Source: Paraburkholderia hiiakae
GTDB taxonomy: Bacteria > Pseudomonadota > Gammaproteobacteria > Burkholderiales > Burkholderiaceae
DNA: 64,000 nucleotides
Direction: 5' to 3'
Assembly (NCBI RefSeq): GCF_904848665.1
Contig: NZ_CAJHCQ010000011.1
Coordinates: forward strand, 212,981 to 276,980
Each line of letters starts with the position of its first letter. The stretch's first letter is position 1. The notes under the pieces are model-generated. The model ran no database searches. It saw only the letters and a program-made list of their open reading frames with translations, and was not told the DNA's origin. Below, piece after piece: positions 1-8,324 of this stretch. The position numbers and the translations under genes were made by a program.

Positions 1-372
1 GACGATACCCGCCGAGACGGGCAGCCAACCGCCATGGCAGATCACGGCGATGGTTTTGTGCGCGTCGTTGGCCGCGCGCACGAACGCCTGGGCTTCCGGA
101 ATCAGGCGGATGGCGTCCCCGTTCACCACCCCGCCGGGCAACACAACCGCGTCGTAGTCATCCGCTTTCGCGGTGCTGAAAGTGCGGTCCACCTTGATCT
201 TGCTGCCCTTGTCGACGTGGCGAAAGCCCTGAATTTCGCCGCTTTTCTGCGAGATTACGTCCACCTGCGCGCCTGCTTCCTTCAATGCGCGGCGCGGTTC
301 GGTAAGTTCGACTTCCTCAAACCCGTCCATGGCAAGGATTGCGACCTTGCAGTTGTCGAGCATGTTAGCCAT
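1..372 (-). CDS. DJ-1/PfpI family protein (protease I / YhbO type), 3' end outside the window
   Basis: The first 124 codons run off the left edge of the window. The N-terminus reads KVAILAMDGFEEVELTEP, typical of the PfpI/YhbO branch, with the conserved glutamate at residue 19 or 20. The nucleophile elbow VICHGG places the active cysteine at about residue 112, followed by histidine 113. Family members are cytosolic stress proteins described as proteases or glycation-repair enzymes; the exact activity cannot be read here. The ATG at 372 is chosen because AGGAGG lies eight bases upstream; an internal ATG at 363 is less well placed. Confidence 0.88.
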   Translation of the reverse strand, partial: MANMLDNCKVAILAMDGFEEVELTEPRRALKEAGAQVDVISQKSGEIQGFRHVDKGSKIKVDRTFSTAKADDYDAVVLPGGVVNGDAIRLIPEAQAFVRAANDAHKTIAVICHGGWLPVSAGIV

Positions 373-624
373 TGCGATTTCCTCCTCGTTTGAGAGCGTT
401 GAAACCTCGATTTGCCGGCTTTGCGCCGGTTTGCATGCATTTGCCGGTACAGCAAGGCGGATGCCGCGCCGCGTGTGCAACGCGAGCAAACGGAAGCGGC
501 GAACAGTCGGGCTTCACTCGGGTGTCGCTCGCTGGCGGCATGGCGCTTGCGGAAGAAGAGGTAAGCGTGGCGCGGCGTCAGCACGCCACGCAGCAGTTTC
601 ATCCACAACCTCAAGGAGAGCGAA

Positions 625-996
625 ATGAATGGATCGATCAAGCAATTGCTGGCCGGGGTCGTAATCGCAACGTGTTCGGCGGTTGCACTCGCGCAAAGCG
701 CTGGCGGCGGCACGGCCGGGGGAGCCAACGGCGGCAGCAATGGGGTAGGCGCGGGCGGCGGCACGACGGGCGCGGCGGGCATCAACACGGCACGCTCGCC
801 GGGAAGCGCCGCAGGCACGCGCTATGACAACAGCGGCTACGGCGCGCCGGGCACGACGGCGACGGGCGGCGGCCAGGGAACGGGGACTGGCGCGGCGCCT
901 GCGCCTGCACCGGGAACTCGGCAGAACATGCCGTATAACAACGGCAATGGCGCAATGAGCACTCAACCGAACGGTGGCGCGCAGGGAGGCCAGTAA
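625..996 (+). CDS. Small Gly-rich secreted protein of unknown function
   Basis: The 123-residue product has a signal peptide ending near AVALA-QS at about residue 24. The mature part is low complexity, rich in Gly, Ala, Thr, Asn and Gln. No catalytic or binding motif is visible. An AAGGAG-type ribosome binding site precedes the ATG. It is monocistronic, sits divergent from the DJ-1/PfpI gene, and ends before a strong terminator. Similar short Gly-rich exported proteins are common in Burkholderiaceae, generally without a function. The reading frame is supported by the signal peptide and ribosome site rather than by a known fold. Confidence 0.7.
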   Translation: MNGSIKQLLAGVVIATCSAVALAQSAGGGTAGGANGGSNGVGAGGGTTGAAGINTARSPGSAAGTRYDNSGYGAPGTTATGGGQGTGTGAAPAPAPGTRQNMPYNNGNGAMSTQPNGGAQGGQ

Positions 997-1052
997 GAAC
1001 GGAGTTGTGTAGTTAAACTAAATTTCTCAGAATAATCGATGACGTAATGTGA

Positions 1053-1090
1053 AGGGCGGGCGGCGCAAATTGCGTTCGCCCGCCCTTTTT
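1053..1090. terminator. Rho-independent terminator between convergent genes
   Basis: A nine-base stem GGGCGGGCG / CGCCCGCCC closes a 14-base loop and is followed by five T on the plus strand. It terminates the secreted-protein gene and lies just past the stop of the convergent transporter gene. Confidence 0.85.
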
Positions 1091-1118
1091 CAAGGTCGCG
1101 TACTTTTGACTCGACCGT

Positions 1119-2423
1119 TCAGTCGATCGCCTTGTTGCCGGTTTCCTCGAACAGGGAAACGGCGATGAGCGAAATCAGCACGCAGCCGATCATGTACCAC
1201 GCGGGCGCCATCTTGTTGCCCGTGACATGGATGAGCCAGCCGGCCACGAGTTGAGCCGTGCCGCCGAACACCGACACCGCAATCGCGTACGCGCTCGACA
1301 TATAGCCTGCGCGCAGATGCTTCGGAAAGTTTTCCGGCATCAACGCGTAAGCGGGAGCGGAGCCCATCGTATAGAAGAGCATGAGCACGATGAGCGCGCC
1401 GAGCACGACCGGCAGCGAAGGAAAGTGCGTCATGAGCCAGAACGCCGGGTAGAGCAGCAGGATCAGCGCGATGCGACCGATCACCGTGAGCGGCTTGCGA
1501 CGGCCCATGCGATCCGACCACGCGCCGTAGATCGGACACATCACGAGCGAGATCGTGCTGGACGCCACGCCCGCGAGGATCGACATTTTGGGTGGCAATC
1601 CCAGGTACTGGATGCAGTAGGTCGGCATGTAGTACATCATCACGTACGTCGAAACCGACATGCCCATGATCGCGAAGATCGTGAGGAACCAGTTGCGCAC
1701 GTACACGCCTCGCTTCGGGTCGTCACGGTCCGCGACCACGCGCTGCGCTGGCGGCTCCTCGCGAATGTGCCGGCGCAGATAGATACCGACCGGCGCGATG
1801 AGCGTGCCGAGCAAAAACGGAATGCGCCAGCCCCAGCTATGCATCGTGTCTGCAGAGAGCAGAAAGCCGAGGCTCGCCGCGAGGCCCGAGCCGAGCAGCG
1901 CCGCCGCGCCCTGGCTCGCGAGCTGCCAGCTCGCGCGAAAGCCACGGCTCGCTTGTCCGCCCATTTCGAGCAGTGTGGCCGTTGCCGCGCCGAACTCGCC
2001 GCCTTGCGCGAAGCCCTGCACGAGGCGGGCGACGACGATAAGCAGTGGCGCAGCGATACCAATCTGCGCATAGGTGGGCGCAAGACCGATAGACGCGGAA
2101 CCCACCGCCATCAACAGGATGGTGAGCGTGAGCGCCGGCTTGCGGCCCGCGCGGTCCGCGTAGCGGCCGAGCACGATGCCGCCGAGCGGGCGCATGACGA
2201 AGCCCACGGCGAACACCGCGAATGCAAGCAGCAGCGACGTGACCTGGCTGTCGGCCGGAAAGAACTGATGGCCGATCGTCAGCGCGAAATAGCTGTAGAC
2301 GGTGAAGTCGAAGAATTCGAGCAGGTTGCCGATCACCGCCGCGAGAACGATCTTGCGCTGGTAGGCAGGCGAGAGCGCGGCTTCGTCGGCCGCTTTCAGA
2401 AGCGGTTCGGTCGTGGCGTTCAT
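1119..2423 (-). CDS. MHS-family MFS transporter (organic acid/proton symporter type)
   Basis: This 434-residue inner-membrane transporter has about 12 hydrophobic segments. It starts near GNLLEFFDFTVYSYFA and carries the MHS signature RPLGGIVLGRYADRAGRK in the loop between helices 2 and 3. The family imports mono- and dicarboxylates, betaine-like or aromatic acids with protons. Its ATG overlaps the stop of the upstream M20 amidohydrolase by four bases (ATGA), so the two are translationally coupled. Inference: it imports the conjugate or acid that the amidohydrolase cleaves. The frame stays open further upstream inside the amidohydrolase gene, but that extension is not homologous to transporters. 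Confidence 0.9.
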   Translation of the reverse strand: MNATTEPLLKAADEAALSPAYQRKIVLAAVIGNLLEFFDFTVYSYFALTIGHQFFPADSQVTSLLLAFAVFAVGFVMRPLGGIVLGRYADRAGRKPALTLTILLMAVGSASIGLAPTYAQIGIAAPLLIVVARLVQGFAQGGEFGAATATLLEMGGQASRGFRASWQLASQGAAALLGSGLAASLGFLLSADTMHSWGWRIPFLLGTLIAPVGIYLRRHIREEPPAQRVVADRDDPKRGVYVRNWFLTIFAIMGMSVSTYVMMYYMPTYCIQYLGLPPKMSILAGVASSTISLVMCPIYGAWSDRMGRRKPLTVIGRIALILLLYPAFWLMTHFPSLPVVLGALIVLMLFYTMGSAPAYALMPENFPKHLRAGYMSSAYAIAVSVFGGTAQLVAGWLIHVTGNKMAPAWYMIGCVLISLIAVSLFEETGNKAID

Positions 2424-3610
2424 GCACGGTCCTTGCTGAGGAAGCGTTCGACGAGACGCGTCCAGAACGCAGCGCCAATGGTCAGGTTCTCGTCGTTGAA
2501 GTCGTAGCGCGCATTGTGCAGCATCGGCCGGCCTTCGCCATTGCCAAGGCGTACGAAACAACCAGGGCGCTGCTGCAGGTAGTACGCGAAGTCTTCGCTG
2601 CCCGCGATCGGCGGAAACGGCGCGATGACGTGCTCCGGCCCGACCAGTTCCTCGGCCACCTGGCGTGCGAATTCGGTTTCGGCTTCGCTGTTGATGAGCA
2701 CCGGATAGCCGCTGATGAAGTCGATGTCCACCGTCGCGCCGTAGCTTTGCGCCTGCGCTTGAACGAGCGCGCGGATGCGTGCTTCGAGCGTCGCGCGCAC
2801 TTCGGGCGAGAACGATCGCACGCTCATTTCGAGCACGGCGTCTTCGGGAATCACATTCGGCGCATGGCCCGAACGGAACGCGCCAACGGTCACGACGGCG
2901 GCTTCGGTGGGGTCGACGTTGCGCGACACCACCGACTGCAAGGCCATCACGATGCTGCTGCCCACGAGCACCGGGTCCACGGCCAGATGCGGGCGCGCCG
3001 CGTGGCCGCCCTTGCCGTGAACGCGCAGCTTGACGGTGTCGCACGCGGCCATGAGCGGGCCGGCGCGAAAGCCGAACGTGCCGGTGGGCACGCCCGGATG
3101 ATTGTGCAGGCCGAAGATCGCTTCGCAGGGAAAACGATCGAAAAGGCCGTCGGCGATCATGCGCTCGGCGCCGCTGTCCGAGCCGGCTTCCTCGGCGGGC
3201 TGGAAGATCAGGTGGACGGTGCCGTCGAAGTTGCGCGTTTTGGCGAGCTGGCGCGCCGCGCCGAGCAGGACCGTGGTGTGGCCGTCGTGGCCGCACGCGT
3301 GCATCTTGCCCTCGTGCACGCTCGCGTAGTCGAGGCCGGTGAGCTCCTGGATCGGCAGGGCGTCCATGTCGGCGCGCACGCCTACCGTGCGCGCGCTCGT
3401 GCCCGCCTTGAGCGACGCCACCACACCGTGGCCGCCCACGCGGCGCGTGACGTCATAGCCCCAGGCCGCGAGCTTGTCCGCGACGAAGCGCGACGTGTCG
3501 GCTTCCTCGTAGGAGAGCTCAGGGTGCTTGTGGAGGTGATGACGGATTTCGTCGAGTTCCGATCGGGCTTCGGCCAGGTCGGCGACTTCGCAGTAGTGGT
3601 GCTCGCTCAT
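2420..3610 (-). CDS. M20 family amidohydrolase (hippurate / N-acyl-amino acid hydrolase type)
   Basis: The 396-residue enzyme matches the M20D group. Metal-binding motifs are visible: HACGHDGH near residue 107, and QPAEE near 137 containing the general base glutamate. A dimerisation lid domain lies in the middle. Members hydrolyse N-acyl or N-aroyl amino acids in the cytoplasm using two divalent metals. AGGAG lies eight bases before the ATG. It is the first gene of a two-gene operon with the MHS transporter and faces a LysR gene across a 164-bp intergenic region that contains a 17-bp palindrome. The substrate is unknown. Confidence 0.9.
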   Translation of the reverse strand: MSEHHYCEVADLAEARSELDEIRHHLHKHPELSYEEADTSRFVADKLAAWGYDVTRRVGGHGVVASLKAGTSARTVGVRADMDALPIQELTGLDYASVHEGKMHACGHDGHTTVLLGAARQLAKTRNFDGTVHLIFQPAEEAGSDSGAERMIADGLFDRFPCEAIFGLHNHPGVPTGTFGFRAGPLMAACDTVKLRVHGKGGHAARPHLAVDPVLVGSSIVMALQSVVSRNVDPTEAAVVTVGAFRSGHAPNVIPEDAVLEMSVRSFSPEVRATLEARIRALVQAQAQSYGATVDIDFISGYPVLINSEAETEFARQVAEELVGPEHVIAPFPPIAGSEDFAYYLQQRPGCFVRLGNGEGRPMLHNARYDFNDENLTIGAAFWTRLVERFLSKDRA

Positions 3611-3707
3611 GGGGGACTCCTTTTATTGGAATAGGTTCGGGCAAAAGCCAAAGGCCGAGTATTGCATCGACGAAAAACTCGACCCATGACGGAAAAGCGT
3701 CGAAAAT

Positions 3708-3724
3708 GTTGACTTGAAGTCAAC
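3708..3724. promoter_or_regulatory. 17-bp perfect palindrome, probable LysR operator
   Basis: Arms GTTGACTT and AAGTCAAC flank a single central G. It lies between the divergent LysR (start 3775) and amidohydrolase (start 3610) genes. Position and symmetry suit a LysR recognition site; binding is inferred. Confidence 0.55.
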
Positions 3725-3774
3725 GGTCGATTGTCGCGGCGCAGCAAGACAACGCGCGCGAAAGGAGCAATGCA

Positions 3775-4728
3775 ATGCGGGGAAAGGTAGATCGGGAAGA
3801 TGCGGCGCGAGGCGCGATCGACGATATTGGCGAGCGGCCGCTGCGCTATCTGGCCGAAATCGCGGCGGCGGGCGGCGTGCGCCTGGCCGCCGAGGCGCTG
3901 GGCATCAACGCCTCGGTCATCAGCCGCCAGGTGGCGGCGCTCGAGCGGCGGCTGCGCTTTCCGCTGATCGAGCGGCGCGGGCGCAGCGTGGCCGTGACCG
4001 AGATCGGTCAGGTGCTCGTGGACCATTATCGCGACGGCCAGCGTCGCCAGCGCGATCTGGCCGCGCGCCTGGAGGAGTACCGGCACCTGAGGCGCGGACG
4101 CGTGGCGCTGGGCGTGGGCGAGGGCTTCATCGGCAATCTGATCGCGCGGGCGCTACAGCGATTTTCGATGACGTACCCCGACATTCTCGTGGAGATCCGT
4201 TCGGGGCCGACGCCGGTCGTGCTGTCGCTCGTGCGCGACGACATGGTCGATATCGGCTTGTGCACGCGCACCTCCGACGACCCCGCCATGCGCATTCACC
4301 CCTTTGCGGGGCGCCCGCTTTGCGCGCTCGTCGCGCCCTCGCACCGCTTCGCGAAGATGCAGAAGGTGGCGCCCGCCGAACTCGCCAGCGAGCGTCTGAT
4401 CTTCATGACCGAGGCGTTTGGCGTGCAGCACTTCGTGCAGTCGCTGTTCGACGACGCGCGCCTGAACGTGATGCCCGCGTATCGCGTGGATCTATTCAAC
4501 ACCGCCCAGACGCTCGCGGCTGCCGGGCTGGGCGTGGCGTTCATGTCGTCGATTACGGCGCGTCGCGGCATCGATCTGGGCGAACTGGTGGCCGTGCCGA
4601 TCGATCATCCGATCGCCGCGGGCTTTTCGAGCCAGATGGTCACGCGCGTGGGCCGCAGGCTATCGCCAGCAGCGGATCACTTGAGGAAGCAACTCGCGCA
4701 GAGTTTTTTGGAGTCGGCGGCGAAGTAA
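3775..4728 (+). CDS. LysR family transcriptional regulator
   Basis: The 317-residue protein has an N-terminal winged helix-turn-helix at about residues 22-80 (LAAEALGINASVISRQVAAL) and a C-terminal LysR substrate-binding domain. The DNA-binding region begins later than usual because of about 20 extra N-terminal residues. The ATG at 3775 sits eight bases after AAGGAG; an overlapping ATG at 3770 is out of frame. It is divergent from the amidohydrolase-transporter operon, which it probably controls in response to the substrate or a product of that pathway. Confidence 0.88.
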   Translation: MRGKVDREDAARGAIDDIGERPLRYLAEIAAAGGVRLAAEALGINASVISRQVAALERRLRFPLIERRGRSVAVTEIGQVLVDHYRDGQRRQRDLAARLEEYRHLRRGRVALGVGEGFIGNLIARALQRFSMTYPDILVEIRSGPTPVVLSLVRDDMVDIGLCTRTSDDPAMRIHPFAGRPLCALVAPSHRFAKMQKVAPAELASERLIFMTEAFGVQHFVQSLFDDARLNVMPAYRVDLFNTAQTLAAAGLGVAFMSSITARRGIDLGELVAVPIDHPIAAGFSSQMVTRVGRRLSPAADHLRKQLAQSFLESAAK

Positions 4729-4782
4729 TCGAGATACGTTGCGCGCGCAACGCATTGGGATGGCTGACGCCCGGTTGCCGAT

Positions 4783-5490
4783 CTACTCCTGCGCCGAAGG
4801 CGCGTCCCCAATCCTCAACACCGCATCGCGTTTGGCAAGCAAATGCTGCCGCAATATCGCCGCGAGCCGCTTGCCGTCGCGCGCGTCGAGCGCTTCCAGC
4901 ATTTCGCCGTGCTCACGGATCGCGCGATCCCACTTTGGGGTCTCGAAGTTCGAGCGAAACCGCAGCGCCTGCAAGCGGCGGTTCACGGCGATATACGTTT
5001 GCCGCAGCGCCGAATTGCGCGCCGCTTCGTTGATCTTGTCGTGAATCGCCTGATTACGGCTGTAATAACCGGCCAGATCGTTCTGCGCGCGGCAGGCGAG
5101 CATGGCGTAGTGCAGCGCTTTGATCTCGGCGATTTCGGCCGCGGTGATCCGCTCGCAAGCCAGTTCGCCTGAAAACGCTTCGAGCCCGCTCATGAGTTCG
5201 AAGGTCTCGCGCAGTTCCGCCTCCGACATCTTCGAGACCGAGGCGCCGCGATTCGGCGAAATCTCGATCAACCCTTCGGAAGCGAGCACCTTCAGCGCTT
5301 CGCGCAACGGCGTGCGCGAAATGCCCAGGGTCTCGCACAGCTCGCGTTCATTGAGCTTGCGGCCGGCCTCGAGCACGCCTTCCACGATGAACCGTCGCAG
5401 ATGGTCGACGACGGTGTCATGAAGTTGCTGGCGCGCAATGGGCGGCAGTTCCGGGCTAATGGCGGAGGGGTTCAGGTTCGGGTTTTGCAT
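4783..5490 (-). CDS. GntR family regulator (FadR/FCD subfamily)
   Basis: The 235-residue protein has an N-terminal GntR winged helix (ERELCETLGISRTPLREAL, about residues 47-66) and an all-helical FCD effector domain with a metal-binding histidine pattern (HDKINE, REHGEM). FCD regulators usually repress until a carboxylic acid binds. It is divergent from the aminotransferase-MFS-oxidoreductase genes and is their likely regulator, plausibly responding to a hydroxy- or keto-acid. A 14-bp palindrome overlaps its start codon, consistent with autoregulation. Confidence 0.88.
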   Translation of the reverse strand: MQNPNLNPSAISPELPPIARQQLHDTVVDHLRRFIVEGVLEAGRKLNERELCETLGISRTPLREALKVLASEGLIEISPNRGASVSKMSEAELRETFELMSGLEAFSGELACERITAAEIAEIKALHYAMLACRAQNDLAGYYSRNQAIHDKINEAARNSALRQTYIAVNRRLQALRFRSNFETPKWDRAIREHGEMLEALDARDGKRLAAILRQHLLAKRDAVLRIGDAPSAQE

Positions 5491-5496
5491 GCAAAA
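5483..5496. promoter_or_regulatory. Palindrome TTTTGCATGCAAAA at the GntR start
   Basis: This perfect 14-bp palindrome overlaps the GntR start codon (5488-5490 on the minus strand). It could be an autoregulatory GntR site, or could simply reflect the N-terminal codons; the first is inference. Confidence 0.4.
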
Positions 5497-5618
5497 GGCA
5501 TTTTCATCGATTTCCAGCGAATTCTAGCCCAAGGACAGGATCTCAAAGCAGCAAGCTGTGATTGGGGTAAACCACATCAGAATTGTCTGTCTGTACGTGG
5601 GCTGGCTGGATTATAGTT

Positions 5619-5639
5619 TTTTGAATGCAAAATTCAAAA
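5619..5639. promoter_or_regulatory. Inverted repeat upstream of the aminotransferase, probable GntR operator
   Basis: Arms TTTTGAAT and ATTCAAAA are separated by GCAAA and end 13 bases before the aminotransferase start, next to a TATAGT -10-like element at 5612-5617. A repressor here would block transcription of the downstream genes. The central TGCAAAA resembles one half of the palindrome at the GntR start. Confidence 0.5.
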
Positions 5640-5652
5640 CAGGAGCGATTGC

Positions 5653-6870
5653 ATGTTGAAGCTCGATTTCCATCCCGCCGGTCGCCACTTCCTGCAGATA
5701 CCCGGGCCGAGCCCGGTGCCCGATCGCATCCTGCGCGCGATGAGCTATCCGACCATCGACCACCGCGGCCCCGAGTTCGGCGTGCTCGGGCTCAAGGTGC
5801 TGGATGGCATCAAGAAGATCTTCAAGACGCAGCAGCCGGTGGTGATTTATCCGGCCTCGGGCACCGGCGCGTGGGAAGCCGCGCTCACCAACACGCTGAG
5901 CCCCGGCGACACGGTGCTGATGTACGAAACGGGTCATTTCGCGACGTTATGGAAACAGATGGCCGAGCGCCTTGGGCTGAAGCCGGAATTTCTCGGTCTG
6001 CCGGGCATTGAAGGCTGGCGGCGCGGCGTGCAGGCCGACATGATCGAAAAGCGTCTGCGCGAAGATTCGCAGCACGCCATCAAGGCCGTTTGCGTGGTGC
6101 ACAACGAGACCTCGACCGGCGTGACCTCCGACATCGCCGCGGTGCGCCGCGCGATCGACGCCGCAGGGCATCCGGCACTGTTGCTCGTGGACACGATTTC
6201 GGGTCTCGCGAGCGCGGACTACCGGCACGACGAGTGGGGCGTGGACGTGACCGTCTCCGGCTCGCAGAAGGGCCTCATGCTGCCGCCGGGCATCAGCTTC
6301 AACGCGGTTTCGGCGAAGGCGCTGGCGGCCAGTGAGCATGCAAAGCTGCCGTGCAGCTTCTGGGGCTGGGCCGAGATCATCGAGATGAACAAGAGCGGCT
6401 ACTGGCCGTACACGCCCAACACGAACCTGCTCTACGGCCTTTCCGAAGCGCTCGACATGTTGCAGGACGAAGGGCTCGACAACGTGTTCGCGCGGCATCG
6501 GCGGCTGGGCGAGGCGTGTCGGCGCGCGGTGCACGCGTGGGGCCTCGAGATCCAGTGCGCCGACCCCGCCGTCTACAGTCCCGTGCTCACGGGCGTGATG
6601 ATGCCCGACGGCGTGGATGCGGATGCGGTTCGCAAGATCATCTACGAGCGCTTCGATCTTTCGCTCGGCACGGGTCTCGGCAAGGTCAAGGGGCGCATGT
6701 TCCGCATCGGGCACCTGGGCGACTGCAACGATCTCACGCTGTTGGCGGCGTTGGCCGGCTGCGAGATGGGCCTGCGCATTGCGAACGTGCCCTTGAAGGA
6801 CAGCGGCTTGCCTGCGGCGATGGAATATCTCGCGGCGCAGCCCAATGTGGTTTCGCTGAAAGCAGCCTGA
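5653..6870 (+). CDS. Class V aminotransferase, serine-glyoxylate aminotransferase type
   Basis: The 405-residue protein is a PLP enzyme of the class V family. The N-terminus contains IPGPSPVPDRILRAM, typical of serine/alanine-glyoxylate aminotransferases. The Schiff-base lysine lies in VTVSGSQKGLMLPPG near residue 206, and a YTPNTNLLYGL substrate-pocket motif follows. The predicted reaction moves an amino group from serine or alanine to glyoxylate, giving glycine plus hydroxypyruvate or pyruvate. AGGAG precedes the ATG. It heads a cassette with an MFS transporter and a FAD/Fe-S oxidoreductase, which suggests use of a compound that yields glyoxylate or another 2-keto acid. Confidence 0.9.
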   Translation: MLKLDFHPAGRHFLQIPGPSPVPDRILRAMSYPTIDHRGPEFGVLGLKVLDGIKKIFKTQQPVVIYPASGTGAWEAALTNTLSPGDTVLMYETGHFATLWKQMAERLGLKPEFLGLPGIEGWRRGVQADMIEKRLREDSQHAIKAVCVVHNETSTGVTSDIAAVRRAIDAAGHPALLLVDTISGLASADYRHDEWGVDVTVSGSQKGLMLPPGISFNAVSAKALAASEHAKLPCSFWGWAEIIEMNKSGYWPYTPNTNLLYGLSEALDMLQDEGLDNVFARHRRLGEACRRAVHAWGLEIQCADPAVYSPVLTGVMMPDGVDADAVRKIIYERFDLSLGTGLGKVKGRMFRIGHLGDCNDLTLLAALAGCEMGLRIANVPLKDSGLPAAMEYLAAQPNVVSLKAA

Positions 6871-6909
6871 AACGGGGGGAGCGGGCGCACACCACGCGCA
6901 TACCACGCA

Positions 6910-6934
6910 CATGCCGCGCACGGGGCGCGGCATG
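6910..6934. promoter_or_regulatory. Intercistronic stem-loop
   Basis: A perfect ten-base stem CATGCCGCGC / GCGCGGCATG with a five-base loop lies between the aminotransferase and the MFS gene. There is no T tract, so it is more likely an mRNA-stability or partial-attenuation structure than a full terminator. Confidence 0.5.
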
Positions 6935-7031
6935 ACAGGCTGATTTCCCAGCTTGTCCCAGGTCGTTCCCATGCCGGACGCCCCTGCAAGAAGGGCGATG
7001 CGGCCGATAGAACCAGCAACGGAGACAGACG

Positions 7032-8318
7032 ATGAAACGGTATCGATTGACGAGCGCGAGCAGCATCGTGCTGATCATGCTCTGCATCATGTACTTCATC
7101 ACCTACCTCGATCGAGTGAACGTGAGCACGGCGGCGGCGGGCTTCGGCAAGGAGTTCCAGCTTTCGCATACCCAGGTAGGGCTGGTTTTTTCGGCGTTTG
7201 CGTATCCGTATCTGCTGTTTCAGGTCATTGGCGGCTGGGTGAGCGATCGCTTCGGCGCGCGGCGCACGCTGCTCTTCTGCGGCGCGCTGTGGGGCGTAGC
7301 CACGGTGCTCACGGGCATGGCGGGTGGCCTCGCCACGCTGCTCGCCGCGCGCCTGTTGCTCGGTTTCGGTGAGGGCGCAACGTTTCCCGCCTCGACCTCG
7401 GCCATGTCGCGCTGGGTCGCGAAAGAGCGGCGCGGCTTCGCGCAGGGCATCACGCACTCCGCGTCGCGCGTCGGCAATGCGGTGGCACCCGCTGTCGTGG
7501 TGCTGGTGATGGCGCGCTACGGCTGGCGCGAATCGTTCTACGTATGCGGCGCGCTCAGCCTGCTGTGGGTGGTGGTGTGGGCGGTCACGTTCACCGAACA
7601 TCCGAAGGATCACCCGCGCATCACCGAGGCCGAACTCGCCATCCTGCCGCCGCCTAAGCCGCGCGTGACAGGCCTGCCGTGGATGGCGCTCTTCAAGCGC
7701 ATGATGCCGGTGACGATCGTCTACTTCTGCTACGGCTGGACGCTGTGGCTTTTCCTTAGCTGGATTCCGCAATACTTTCTGCACAACTATCACCTGCAGT
7801 TGGGCAAGTCGGCGATCTTCGCCTCGGTGGTATTCCTCGCGGGCGTGGTGGGCGACACGCTCGGCGGTCTCGTGACTGACTGGCTCTTTCAACGCACGGG
7901 CAACCTCAAGCGCGCGCGCAGCTGGATGGTCTCCGTGTGCATGCTCATCACGTTGATCGTGCTGGTGCCGCTGATGTTCGTGCACGATCCCGTCATTTCG
8001 ATGGCATGCCTCGCGGCGGGTTTCTTCTTCGCCGAAATGACCATCGGCCCGATGTGGGCGATTCCCATGGATATCGCACCGGAATTCTCCGGCACGGCGA
8101 GCGGCATGATGAACACAGGTTCGGCATTGGCCGCGATCATCTCGCCCGTGGTGGGCGGCTTTCTGATCGACCGCTTCGGCAACTGGGATCTGCCGTTCGT
8201 GGGCAGCATGGTGCTGATGGGCTGCGGCGTGATTCTCGCGTTCCGCATGCAGCCAGATAGCCGCTTCGAGTTGGGCAAGCCGACTGAAGAGCCCACGGGT
8301 TCTCATCAGGGAGTGTGA
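7032..8318 (+). CDS. MFS transporter of the anion:cation symporter (ACS) type
   Basis: The 428-residue protein has 12 predicted membrane segments. Its N-terminus (YFITYLDRVNVSTAAAGF) and helix 4 region (LLGFGEGATFPASTSAMSRW) are hallmarks of the phthalate/hexuronate/galactonate permease group. Such proteins take up organic anions with protons. A GGAG site precedes the ATG. The stop lies six bases before the oxidoreductase start, so the two are co-transcribed. Inference: it imports the 2-hydroxy or sugar acid oxidised by the downstream enzyme. Confidence 0.9.
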   Translation: MKRYRLTSASSIVLIMLCIMYFITYLDRVNVSTAAAGFGKEFQLSHTQVGLVFSAFAYPYLLFQVIGGWVSDRFGARRTLLFCGALWGVATVLTGMAGGLATLLAARLLLGFGEGATFPASTSAMSRWVAKERRGFAQGITHSASRVGNAVAPAVVVLVMARYGWRESFYVCGALSLLWVVVWAVTFTEHPKDHPRITEAELAILPPPKPRVTGLPWMALFKRMMPVTIVYFCYGWTLWLFLSWIPQYFLHNYHLQLGKSAIFASVVFLAGVVGDTLGGLVTDWLFQRTGNLKRARSWMVSVCMLITLIVLVPLMFVHDPVISMACLAAGFFFAEMTIGPMWAIPMDIAPEFSGTASGMMNTGSALAAIISPVVGGFLIDRFGNWDLPFVGSMVLMGCGVILAFRMQPDSRFELGKPTEEPTGSHQGV

Positions 8319-8324
8319 ACAGCG

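Noticed and set aside
1227..3634. Long plus-strand frames at 1227-2507 and 2516-3634 opposite the transporter and amidohydrolase
   Set aside because: They are Arg/His/Ala-rich with no domain character and mirror real genes on the minus strand, as expected for high-GC DNA.
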